Origin: Gryganskiella cystojenkinii
Lineage: Eukaryota; Mortierellomycota; Mortierellomycetes; Mortierellales; Mortierellaceae
Reading direction: 5' to 3'
NCBI GenBank assembly: GCA_015852425.1
Contig: JAAAIG010000196.1
Span: 322-50,950, forward strand
DNA: 50,629 nucleotides
Each line of letters opens with the position of its first letter. Within the stretch, counting starts at the first letter, position 1. This document shows, piece by piece, positions 1-10,912 of this stretch. The notes under the pieces were generated by a model. That model searched no databases, was not told where the DNA came from, and saw nothing but the letters and a program-made list of their open reading frames with translations. The translations under genes and the position numbers were made by a program.

Positions 1-3000
1 AGGGGGGGGGGGATTCCCGGCGACAGTAGAGGAATCATTATCGAAAGCGAGCGAGATAGGTAGAGAGGGAAAAGCAGCTGCTGGGAGAATGGTATCAGTC
101 TAGTTTCTGATCTTTGTCCACGCGTTCGCGTTTGTTTCCGGAAGTGAAAAATGGCTCGCCCAAGAACAGCAATAAGCATGACACGAATTTTTTTCGACTG
201 TTGGCAAGAAGGAGAACCATCACGACGAACAAACCGAACTGTATGAAGAAACGAAAGCGTAAAAAAAACCAAAGACGGGTATTTTTGGACGAGTGAAGAA
301 AAGAGAGAGATAACAACAATGGCCAATTGGCCGTTTGGCTGTGAACACAAGGTAGGGATCACATATCAAAAAATAAAAAAACAAATACACAAGGAAAAAA
401 ATAGAGCTTTCAAATAATAAAAAAGAGTGAAGGAGCCAGGGGCGGATCGAAAAGTGGAGGAAGGAAGTGCCACGTTAGAAAAGAGTCTAGTGCGCTCTTG
501 AATTATTCTTTGTCTTTGGTCGCACTGAGTCCGTGGGGAAGAAGAATAGTGAAAAAAATTCAGGATAATTTTAACCCCTCCCCCCCCCTTCTCCATCCTT
601 TGTGTCACCATGAAAGATGAAAGAAAGAAATTGGGCAGTGCAAAAGAATTCAAAATCGACTGTTGGTCACGCAAAGGTGAGATATTATTTTTTTGTCTGA
701 AATGTGACCCTGCAAAAAAGAGAACTGACGCAGCAAATTGTTTTCCTCCGTTTGGTTCTGTGACCAGCTCTGGCCCAATGGCCCTGACACGCGGTCGTTC
801 TTCGGAAAGTTATTTGAGCTTGGCACCTCGGATCTGCCTAATCTCTGTCGAATCAAATGCGTTATCCCCAGAACGACATTCCCAACCAGTCGATTTTGTT
901 CCCCAAGCTTTCCCTCTTACTCTCCTCTTGTCCTTCTCATTTGGAACCCCCCTGACGTCGGGCATGACAGCAATTTGATGGTTTGTGGGGTCCTTGCATT
1001 GCCTCCATCAAACCTCTTCGTACAATGAAAGTGGACAAACTCTTCCCGTTGGATGGTTAGTGAAAGTTAACTCGCCGTTTTTTCACGAATCAAGCAGTCA
1101 ACGTGCCAATCCTTTGGGCGATGATTTTTTGTTCATGCAAATTCTCCAGCAAATAGACTGTTTCGTGTTTTCTTTTTTGCCTTGTAATTTTTCGTGTCTT
1201 TTTGTGGACCAAGCTGCGCCGCTCGAGCTATCTTCTACCTTTACTGTACCAAGTTTTTTCATTGTGCACAGTAGGAGACTTTCTTGCTCCAGTGTAACCC
1301 AAGTCCGTGGCGGATAGTTGTTTTGTTTGAGCTTCTATTTATTTTTGGGATTTGTGTGTGCATGATTTTTATTTAGGTCAGTCATGATGACAAGACAAGT
1401 GGCCTTTGTTCTTTCTCCTCCTTGTTACTCCTCCTTGTTCTTTCTGACTGTCAATTCACCATGATCCAAACAATCGATTGCATGAAAGGGTGACAAATAT
1501 AGAGACCACACAAAAGTTAAAAAAGGCAGGGTTACCATTCCTCTTGTTGCTGCGCTTGAGCAGGCCTTTCATCCAATCCTGCATCTTCCCAACTGGAGCG
1601 TGTTGCGTGTTGAAACCGGATCAAAAGCCGCACGCGCGTTTCTCTTTCTGCACGAAAATTGGTATTGCGAAACATGTCGTGGATCAGTGGACCTTCTTCT
1701 TATTTGCACTGCCACATCCGCACGTTGACCATCCTCGTAGGCGCGATGGTGGGGCGTGGGCATGACGATTAGAGAGAGGGGGCGAGAGGGACGTAACCTC
1801 CCATCATGAACATTTTTGGTAGAGAGCGAAAAAAGAATGATGAAAGTTTCGTTCGGCTAACTTTGCCAATTGGTTTGACCCCGAGTCCTTTTTCGTCGTA
1901 GCTTTTTTTCTCTGTTGATGTTGATGATGATGTTGACATTTTGATTCGCGAGAATTGGACGCGGAACCCTTCCGTGCCTGACCTGCCGTAGTAAAAGTGA
2001 CCGACAAGCACGCGTTCAAACGAAAGTGTCCCTATATTCTGGACCAATTACAGAACACACAAGACGAAAGGGGCTAAAACGTTCCGTCGATAGTTGGACA
2101 TTTTTACTTAGCGAATTCGATCAAAGCGTTCATGTTTTTTGTTTTTTTGTGTATGGTTATTATTGATGATCCAAAACGACTCTCTGTCGCCTACTCTCTC
2201 ATATATTTTTTTTACGAAAACTTTGGAAAGTGTTATTGTGCCGACTCCTGACTCCTTTTCTTGCCACTTTATCCTTTATCGTTGAACAAATCGGAAAGAT
2301 CCGTTTTGGGACATCTTTGCGAAATTTTAGAATTGTTCTGATCAGAATGGTCTTCGGAAGAACGCACGGAAGAATACAGTATGAAGGAGCCGAAACCCTG
2401 TCATTGTTGCTCTCACAAAGGAGAAAGAAACTGAAAATTTACTTTGCCACGGTTTTTCTGTAAAAAAAAAGGCCGCGTTTTTGTTCCAGCTGACCTTTCT
2501 TTTTTGTCACCTCGGAAAAAACAACTCAGGGCCCGAGTTCGTTTTCCTTCATAATTTTTTTTTTTCTTTATGGGATCCTCACAGTCTCTCCCTCTTTTCT
2601 CTTTTCTTTTTTTGCTCTTTCTGCCGTCAAGAAAAGTTTCTCGTTCTGTTCTTCCCTCTTCGGGAAAGAGTCAATAACTCATACTCATCCTTTTTTTATT
2701 TGACGACAACTGAGAGCAATTTTCTCATGATCAAAACTATTTGCATCAAGAAAGAAATGAGTTTGGGCTGTTGTTGTGATAGCACTTGTGCCACCAGGTT
2801 CTTCTGTGTGTTATTTCTGTAAAGGTATTTTTTCTCTTGGGTTGTTGTCGTTCCAACCATGTCACGCGCTTCGTGGCCAGTCATATAAAAAAAGAAAGTG
2901 AAAAAAGAAGGTTAATTGCACAAGAGTTCGCCTTCCGTGCAAGAGGTGTTGTAAAACCCATTGAAAACCTTTTCTTGTCCAGACAGGGAGCGATCAGGGA

Positions 3001-3288
3001 CGTCGCCCGGATCACCAAAGGCTTGGCATTTCTTGATCGAGTAGACACTCTCCTCATGCTTTCTCCCCTCTATCTGCGAGAGGGAATCCCGACGAAGGAT
3101 TCCCGGCGCGTCCTTGACCATTACTACGAAAAGGAAAGAAAGAAAAAAGACAGTCACGTAGCGGACTTTTTTGTTGACTGTCCCCGAGGAAACGAATGAA
3201 TGGGAGTGTGGGGATCGAATGGGTGATCAAACTCATTTTCTTCTTCACCACTGAACCACGCAAAGGAAACTTCAAAGGACAAACCAAC
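1..3288. other. gene-poor left flank
   Basis: I support no gene here. The window opens on a run of eleven G. The rest is A/T-homopolymer-rich with stop codons in all frames. The longest open stretch (about 2786-3199, plus) stops 89 bases before the dihydroorotase start, has no recognisable motif, and is matched by an equally long open frame on the opposite strand, so I treat it as chance. The stretch next to 3289 presumably holds the dihydroorotase promoter. A 12-base direct repeat (CTCCTCCTTGTT twice) lies near 1415-1440. Confidence 0.5.
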
Positions 3289-4743
3289 ATGGACACCATC
3301 ACTATTCCCACCGCTGCTGATATGCACATTCACCTTCGTCAGGGTGCTCTCATGGACATGGTCACCCCCGCGGTCGCTGAGGGTGGTGTTTCGATCTGCT
3401 ACGTCATGGTAATTAGAGAAGGACGAACACCACACATCTAACAAATGGGAGTGCATGACGCCCTTGCCGGGACTCTATCTTTTGTCCGAGAAACGAAGCG
3501 ATAAAGAGAATGAATCGATTTCTTACCGCAACACATTTCGCCTTCCATAGCCCAACCTCCAGCCTACGATCGCCAACACCGAGATGGCTTTGGCTTACAA
3601 GGCTCAGTTGGAGGCCTTGGCTCCCAATGTTACCTTCTATATGTCCTTGTACCTCAACCCTGACTTGACTCCCGATGAGATCAGAAAGGCTGCTGCTGCC
3701 GGTGTCCGCGGTAAGACATCGGGGGAACCAGATCACCTAGAAAAAAGACCACATAACAGGTTCCTTTTTTGAAAAACGTTTCTTTTTCTAATGGCTCATC
3801 TTTTGGACCAACTCGATCATAGGTGTCAAGTCCTACCCTCGCGGCGTCACCACCAACAGTGAGTCCGGAATCGAGTCCTATGATGTCTACTACCCAGTCT
3901 TCAAGGCCATGGAGGAGACCGGTATGGTCCTGAACTTGCACGGAGAGGTTCCCTCGGACGCCGAGAAGAACATTTGTGTCATGAACGCCGAGGAGAAATT
4001 CTTGGGACATCTCAAGGAGATTCACTTGGCCTTCCCCAACTTGAAGATTATTCTCGAGCACGCGACCACCGAGGCTGCCGTCAACATGGTCAAGTCCCTT
4101 GGTGAGACGGTCGGATGCACGATCACGGTTCACCATTTGCAGTTGATTGTTGACGATTGGGCCGGCAAGTGCCACAACTTCTGCAAGCCCGTCGCCAAGT
4201 TCCCCAGCGATCGCGCCGCTCTCCGCAAGGTCATCAGTGAGGGTAAGTTTAAATGATATTTTGTGGCATAAAGGCACTGTGAGTATGGATCGGAGGAAAG
4301 GCTCTTTCTATTGCAATTGTGCTGTTTGCCTGACAAAGTTCATTCGATTTTCCTCTGCTATTATACAACCTATCTACCATACAGGACACCCTCGTTTCTT
4401 CCTCGGAACCGACTCTGCTCCCCATCCCTCGCACAAGAAGGAGGGTCCCGACTCCTGTGCCGGTGTCTTTACCACTCCTTTGGTCTTGCCTTACTTGGCC
4501 ACGATTCTCGAATCGTTTGGTGCCTTGGATCGTCTTCAGGGTTTTGCCTGTGATTTCGGACGTGCCTTCTATGAGGTCAAGGATGAGAAGTGGAAGGGTA
4601 CCGTGACCTTGCAGAGAACTCAGTGGAATGCTCCTACAAAGTACTCGTACGGTGATTCGTCTGTTCAGGGTAGCGAGTTTGGTGATGTTGTCCCTTTCAT
4701 GGCGGGTAAAGAGTTGGGATGGAAGATTGCCACCATCGTTTAA
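3289..4743 (+). CDS. URA4: dihydroorotase (pyrimidine biosynthesis, step 3)
   Basis: Dihydroorotase closes N-carbamoyl-aspartate to dihydroorotate in cytosolic de novo pyrimidine synthesis. Four exons, 3289-3408, 3551-3710, 3823-4242 and 4385-4743, join to 352 residues, close to fungal Ura4 and bacterial PyrC class II enzymes. All three introns are GT-AG and frame-consistent; two split a glycine codon. Visible active-site elements are the N-terminal metal motif HIHLRQG (His13, His15, substrate Arg17), the GVKSYP lysine (Lys96) expected to be carbamylated and bridge two zinc ions, later His motifs LHGE and LEHATT, and the Asp of GTDSAPH. The start codon has a good context (ACCAACATGG) and lies exactly where the family begins. 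This is a stand-alone DHOase, not part of a CAD-type fusion. A poly(A) signal follows at 4798. Confidence 0.96.
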
Positions 4744-4797
4744 ACACGACGGGAAAGAGATCCTTAAAAAGATATGTACAAAGTGTTTTGTTGAAGA

Positions 4798-4803
4798 AAT
4801 AAA
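4798..4803 (+). terminator. poly(A) signal of dihydroorotase
   Basis: Canonical AATAAA 55 bases after the stop codon, in an A/T-rich stretch. Position and sequence fit a cleavage/polyadenylation signal. Confidence 0.6.
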
Positions 4804-5852
4804 TTTAAAAAATGTTACCCTTTTTGAATCGGAACAATCCTGAATGGAAACAATACGTGCCTACGGATTGATCATGATCATATGAAGGTTCTAATTGATA
4901 AACGCGACGATCGTCTAGCAACGAAGAACAACCAGGCGCACTGAATGGCTCGGTGTTATCCAGGATAAAACTAATCAAGTTTTTCGACAACGTCCTGAAC
5001 CAACGCGTTATCTCTATTCTATCCTTAATGAATTGTGTTGTTGTCGTTGTTGCCTTCGGCATTTCCGGATCGGGTGAATAAACCAAAGTTCCGGCACTAA
5101 AACGTGGAAGGTCATGGGGTATCAAGAACTCGTGTGTGCGTGTGCGTGTGTGCTTCAGTGAGCTCTACTGTCAGAGGCGTCATGGGATCTAGATTTAAGT
5201 TGAGATTTCGTCAAGGCGGAACGGCTGCAAAAAAATGAAAAAAATGCCTTATTTTTTTGTGCTCAATTGAATGACAAAGGGTAAACCTAAGCTCATGGGA
5301 AAGCGAAAAAGAGTGATCTTCTGTTATGAAAAAAGAATTAAAGTTTTGGACGATCCATCTCACCCAGACCTTCCATTTAGAAAAAAAAAATAAAAGCCGG
5401 TCTCAAACTTTTATTTTGAAGCAATCTGTCGACTTTGGGCGTTTCGCTGCACTTTTGAACCTTGAACCTGGATACTGTCCCAGTGACCAGAGTTTGCGGC
5501 ACACGATATGAAAAACGTGGGCAAGTTGCTGCAGGTCCGTTGGCTGAAAGGCCAATAAAGAAATGAAAGTTTCAAGGTCGCGTGTTGAAGGCTGACTGTT
5601 TTTCACGGGCGAATCCTCGGTAACGGAATGACGTGCGAAGGTTAAAGACGTGTCTCTTCCCTTCTAGAAGCCGGAACATACGGAAGGACGATCGGGAAGT
5701 TATGTGAGAGTTAAGAGCGTTGGGTAGCGATGATCTAGGTGTCGATGACGAGTGGTTATAAAGATAATGACGACGACAAGCCGTTTTGTCCCTTACTTTT
5801 TCTTCTCAATTAGGAGGCTGCTCATTGTGGTAAACGATGTGTTGGAATCCTC
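4804..5852. other. convergent intergenic region
   Basis: Lies between the 3' ends of the dihydroorotase (+) and MICOS (-) genes. It contains short GT-repeat tracts (about 5132-5152) and A/T runs. I see no coding stretch with a recognisable motif or splice structure. Confidence 0.5.
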
Positions 5853-5858
5853 TTTATT
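5853..5858 (-). terminator. poly(A) signal of the MICOS gene
   Basis: TTTATT on the plus strand, which is AATAAA on the gene strand, about 64 bases past the stop codon at 5922. Confidence 0.55.
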
Positions 5859-5921
5859 GATTTTTTTTTGTTATATCAATATATCTGTGTACTGAACCGG
5901 TAAAGCTATTCTGTTGACTAT

Positions 5922-8900
5922 TTACATGGCACGACCAGACCCACGACTCTCTTGACGGTTCTGTTCAGCACGGAACCAATAATCATCCGAGTCTGCCTCA
6001 CGACCGAGTCCGTTCAAGGTCTCGTCCAATCCACGGTCCATCTCTCGGATCTTGTCTCCAGCCTTGTTCAATCCTGCACGAAGTTCACTATCGAGTCTGT
6101 TCGCAGTCTTCTCAGCCTCGTAAGTCTTGGCACTCCACCAGTGCTTGGTCTCAGCCGTCGCCTTGTTGATCTTAGCCTCGGCCTCCGAGGCGGCCGTGTT
6201 AATCTCGTTTGCGGTCTTCGACCTGGCAGTGTTCCACCACTTCTTGCCTTCGTCTGCGGCCTTGGTCGCAGCCTGTTCGGCTCCAAAGACAGTATCCTTC
6301 ACGTTCTCGAATCCGTTCTGCAAGTCATCCTTGGTCTGGCGAAGGTCATCGCGGATGTGGTCAACGAAGTGGTGACCCGATCTAGCGGAACCAGAGCCGC
6401 TATGTTCGTGATGATGATGAGAGTGCGTGGCCTGGCCCTCAACAGTTGTGGCAGCATCGATCACGTTATCGTAGGCTTTGCGGGCAGTATCGCGGACATC
6501 CCGGTCAATTGTCTCGGCACGAGCCTTGACATCATACTCAGCCTTCACAGCGGTGGCCTCGATGTTGCGTCCGAGATCGGAGATTTTAGAGCCAATATCC
6601 GAGGAAGATCCTGAAGACCACCAGCTGCGGCGCTCGGGAGTAGCGGCATTGACGGTCTCGCGGTAAGTCTCGCGCGCTGCTTCTCGGACCCTGCGATTTG
6701 CCTCCGAGGCATTGGACTCGGCATTGAGAACAGTGTCCTTCAAATGTCCCAAACCTTCCTGGATATCTTCCTTGGTCTGCTTGATATCCTCAACAATGTG
6801 CTCCAAAAGGTGTCCAGTGCTATCAAAACCGTCGTGAGCGTGCTTGGACGAAGAAGTAGTGGTGGTACTCTCTGAGGTGGAAGAGCGTGAAGATCCCCAT
6901 GGCCAGCTCCAGCTGGAACCAGAGGTCGATCGGGTGGACTCACGAAGCTCGCTCTTCAGTCCGTCCATCTGAGCACGAAGACGGCTCTCGCGTTCGATTC
7001 TGGCAGCGTTTTCACGGGTAGCAGCATCGGTCATTTCCTTGGCAGTCTGTTCAGCAGATCGCTTGGTCTGAACAAGCAGTGACTCGGCCTTACTCTTGGC
7101 GGTCAAAGCAGCAGCCTCGGCCCTCTCTGCGGACAATTTTTGGGCGGTTTCACTAGCGGCACGATCGGCGGACAACTTCTTCTCAGCGATAAATGCATCG
7201 GCACGAGAGCGGGCCTCACGGGCAGCAACCTCGGCTTGTTCAAGGGCACGCTTCTGTTCGAGCTCTCGGGCAGCACGCTGAGAAGCCAAACTCTTGTCAG
7301 CAGCAAGGGCTTCAGCATGGGCCTTAGCCTCACGGGCACTAGCCTCCGCACGTTCAGCAGAGAGACGGTCCTCCAACTCCCTAAGGGCCTTTTCACCAAC
7401 CCTCCTCTTCTCCAAAAGCAAAGCCTCAGCACGAGTCTTGGCCTCCTTAGCAGCAGCCTCAGCACTCTCGATCGCCCTCATGTTCACCATCTCCTTGGCT
7501 GCCAATTCGGCGTGTCTCTTTTTCTCTAGGATCATGGCCTCCGCCTGAGCCTTAGCATCACGGGCAGCCTTCTCGGCCTGCAAATAAGCCAAGCGATCAG
7601 CTTGCTCACGGGCTGCACGATCTGCAGCACGCTTCTTCTCCGCCGCGGCGGCCTCGTCGCGTTCACGGGCGATGCGCAACTCCAAATCCTTGGCAGCACG
7701 CTCGGCAGCGAGTCTCTTCTGGATGATGAGATCTTGAGCAGCCTTCTCGGCAACACGCTTTCTCTCGATGGCCTCAGCCTCAGCTTGGATCCTGGCCTCA
7801 TAGGCGGCCTTCTCGGCGGCACGCTTTCTCTCGATAGCTTCAGCCTCAGCACGGATCTTGGCCTCAAATGCTGCCTTCTGGGCACGCTCCAATGCAAGCT
7901 TCTCTTCTATCTCGCGAGCAGCCTTCTCCAACTTGATCTTTTGCTCGCGAGCGTAAGCCTCAGCCTGGGCACGGAGCTCGGCGTTTGCCTTCTCCTCCTT
8001 AGCCTTCTCAATACGAATACGTTCTTCCAACTCGCGAGCGTTGCGCTCGAGCTTGATCTTCTCATCACGGAGACGAGCTTCGAGCGCGGCTTTGGCTTCC
8101 AAAGCACTCTTCTCAGCGGCAGCGGTCTCACGAAGGACACGCTCGTGGATATCCTTGGCCGCGAGCTCAGCCTTTTCTTTTTGTTCACGGGCCCAATCCT
8201 CGGCTTTCGCCTTGATCGAGGCAGCCTCGGCATCGGCAGCAGCCTTCTCACGCATAACACGCTCATTGACTTCTTTGGCGGCTCTCTCAGCCAGGGTCCG
8301 TTGCTCAAGCTCCCAGGCCTGGGCACGAGCCTTGAGATCAGCAGTGGCACGATCAGCGGAATCACGTTCAGCAGCCAAACGCAACTCGAGATCCTTGGCG
8401 TTCTTCTCCATTGAGATCTGGCGTTCACGAATCAGAGCTTTAGCAGATGCTTTGGCGTCACGGGCAGCGGCCTCGGCACGGGCTTTGGCATCAGCTGCCT
8501 TTCTTTCAAGCTCGGACTGCTCCAGGGCGAGCTTGGCTGCAAGATCGGCCGCAGCCTTGTCAGCGGCGGCCTTGGCATCCCAGGCGAGCGAATCCACGTT
8601 GTCTTTCAATGAGGACTCAAAGTCCAGACCAGAGGTACGACCACGTCTGTCCCACCAAGATGTGCGACCAAGGGAGCTACCGGCACCGTATGGCCAGTTA
8701 TAGTAACCAGCATCATGGACATCTGCGCTCGATATCTCCTCGCCATTGGTCCAGTACTCGGCCTCACGGTGAAGATCTCGGGGATCCCAGTGACGACGGT
8801 GGTGCATGTTGGCATACCGGGAGTCGTCCATGCGGGCGGTTCCAATCTCTTCCTTGGTTGAGGACCAACGATCGACATCCTTGTTGTCAAAGAGACCATC

Positions 8901-10423
8901 GAGGTTACGACGGCCCCCGAACCAGTAGTCTCTGCTCTCGCCATCACGGATCTTGGAAGTGCTCTGCTCATCACCATTGCTCCAATGATCATGCTCCTCA
9001 GGACCGAGACCGGCAGCGCTACCGGCGGCGCCTAATCCGGCACCGGAAGCTTTGGAACGGCTCGACCACCAGTGTTTATGCTCATGGCTATAGGTATCAA
9101 CGGGAGAAGTGTCCTGCTTGTGATGAAACCAGGTCTTCGCAGACTCGGACTTGTCGTAGTAACCGGCGGGGGCACCTTGATTCCTCCACCAGGTTTCGGA
9201 GGAAGATGACGAGGATGAAGACGAAGAAGAAACAGAGGGGGTGGCAGCCTTGGCAGCATCAGTCATAGTTCTCTCGACCAATCTGGACTTGTCTTCGACC
9301 CAGCCCTTGGCGTTCTGAACGGCATCATTGGCCCTGGCAGAGAGATCATCGACAACCTTGTCGGCCTCGCGGGATGTGCTGTTGGCCCAGGAGCGAGCCT
9401 CGTTCTCTGCTTTGGCCGTGTTCTTGTTCCACCATTGCTTGACCTCCTGAGCCTTGTTGTCAATGGTCTCATCAAGACGATCGGCCTTGGTCTCGGCCGA
9501 GTGCCAGGCCTCACGGGCCTTGGAAGCCAATTCGCTCCTTGGGAGGGCAGACGAGGACAAGGACGACGGGGAGTAAGAGTGAGTGTGGGAAGAGGAAGAC
9601 CACTTGTCGTAGGCCTTCTGGTCGACTCCGAGCAAGTTACGGGTGGTATGGGGCAAGAAATAACATCCGGCAGCGGAAGCGAACGCGATTGGGGCAAGAG
9701 TCTTCAAGGCCACGCCTGGAAAAGGTTATTTGAAACAACAGTTTGAGTATGATGATCATTTTGGCGTTCAGCACTTGAAAGAGTTCGATGAAATGACATC
9801 ACAGCGATGCACAGTGTTGAGTATCTGTCTTCCTGTCTTCCTGTTTTTCTATCTTGTCTCTGTAAAAGAAGACTTACCCTGCTTGCTGGCGATGACGCCT
9901 CCGGTCAAGCCGGCAAGAGCGACATAGACAAGTCCTGGCATGAGCTCCTCCTCGGTCGCAACTATCGATCGATGGTTGCCACTGCTGCTGCCACTTCTGC
10001 TGGAAAAGTTGCTGCGACCGTTGTTATTGTTGTTGTTGAGATGGAAGCCAGTACCTCGATCGGATCTGTTCTCGACATGAGGGTAGAGTCTGGCACGGTG
10101 GTCGTGGTCGAATCCAGACTGGTTCTCGTCACTCTTTGTGTTTGAAAAGCATTTTTTTTTTGTAGATCAGCAAGAGCGAATATTTCCTGTGGAACACAAC
10201 AGACAGTTACATCGACAACTTTGTTTTACCTCGTCAGCATAGACAGTGGAACGGGAAGTAAAGACTGCACTGGAAACGAGACCAGTCGCAGAGGCGATCG
10301 TCATGGGCTACATCATTTGAGATGAAAAGGGGTAGTTCAGTAAGAGGTTTCTTTCAATTCGACTTTTTCACTTTGTACGGTTCGCTCCCGAATAACACAT
10401 ACGCGAAAGACGGGAAGCACCAT
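5922..10423 (-). CDS. MICOS subunit of the MIC26/MIC27 (apolipoprotein O) family with giant coiled-coil extension
   Basis: The family sits in the mitochondrial inner membrane and shapes cristae junctions. Exons on the minus strand are 10423-10403, 10307-10230, 10133-9878 and 9715-5922, giving 1382 residues with every junction in frame. The long 3' frame alone has no ATG: it opens with GTG right after a splice acceptor, so the upstream exons are needed. The N-terminus (about 30 residues, MVLPVFR..., ending VYADE) looks like a mitochondrial leader. Residues about 97-140 carry the family core, two hydrophobic hairpin segments starting LMPGLVYVALAGLTGG and ending at CYFLP. Then come a Ser/Trp-rich linker with WW pairs, an Ala/Glu/Lys/Arg coiled coil (about 490-1040) with 38-residue repeats, and two related C-terminal modules. 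Usual members are only about 200-300 residues. The acceptor at 10133 is the weakest junction. Function of the extension is unknown. Confidence 0.85.
6996..7565 (-). repeat. five tandem 114-bp (38-residue) coiled-coil repeats inside the MICOS protein
   Basis: Reading the protein from 7565 downward, five consecutive 38-residue units begin ARDAK, AKEAK, AREAK, AREAR and ALTAK (residues about 836-1025). Each follows one pattern: an A-E-A hydrophobic patch near position 8, then K/R-rich, then an AA.E or A.EL segment, then S/A-E-R/Q-A-E-A. Unit starts are 7565, 7451, 7337, 7223 and 7109. Copies are diverged, so they look like old in-frame duplications. Upstream a 22-residue unit containing AEAIERKR is also duplicated. 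Confidence 0.8.
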
Positions 10424-10912
10424 GGTTGTTACGGTGGAAACAGATAGATTATTAAACTATAAAAAGAACAAAAGGAAGGGATAGTGAAGCACAAGAAAAG
10501 ATAGGTACAGATGAAGGACGAAGAACTATGTACAGAGCGAAAGTGGATGGTTTTGATCAATAAAGACGTGAAAGAGAGAAAAAGATTTTCGAGGCGATGA
10601 AAAAAAGAGAAAAGAGCCCTTTTCATGCGAGACAAATGTTCAAAATTTTCTCTGCCAAAGAGAGAGTTTTTGGGAAAACGAGTCAAACAGACAAAACAGA
10701 CGGCCAATACTTTTTCTTCAAAGAGTGCATCGACCCCAAGCAGTGTTTCGCGTCCTTCCAACTTTTTTTCTCTCTTTTAATGGTTTGATTGTGCATGTTT
10801 TTTAGTAGGCGTGTAAATGTGGTGTAAAACGTTTTTTTTTATTTTTTATTTTTTATTTATTTTGCCACCAATTTTGCGAATCGACGAGAATTCAGTGCTT
10901 GATCGATCGTTT
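10424..10912. other. upstream region of the MICOS gene
   Basis: Promoter side of the MICOS gene and 3' side of the F-box pseudogene. A/T-rich, with long T runs near 10830-10860. No coding signal seen. Confidence 0.45.

Noticed and set aside
1500..1620. Minus-strand MQDWMKGLLKRSNKRN followed by a GTAACC donor, looking like a first exon
   Set aside because: No downstream acceptor gives a continuing frame; the best join stops within a few codons.
2786..3199. 137-codon plus-strand ORF just before dihydroorotase
   Set aside because: No motif, poor start, and an open frame of similar quality on the opposite strand. It occupies the expected dihydroorotase promoter.
4147..4384. Plus-strand ORF beginning in dihydroorotase exon 3 and running through the intron
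   Set aside because: It only exists by reading through a good GT-AG intron in another frame before rejoining exon 4; the spliced model keeps family motifs in one frame.
5952..9268. Several long plus-strand ORFs (up to 273 codons) opposite the MICOS gene
   Set aside because: They are antisense shadows of the Ala/Glu/Lys-rich repeat, whose complement is rich in Ser/Leu/Ala and lacks stops.
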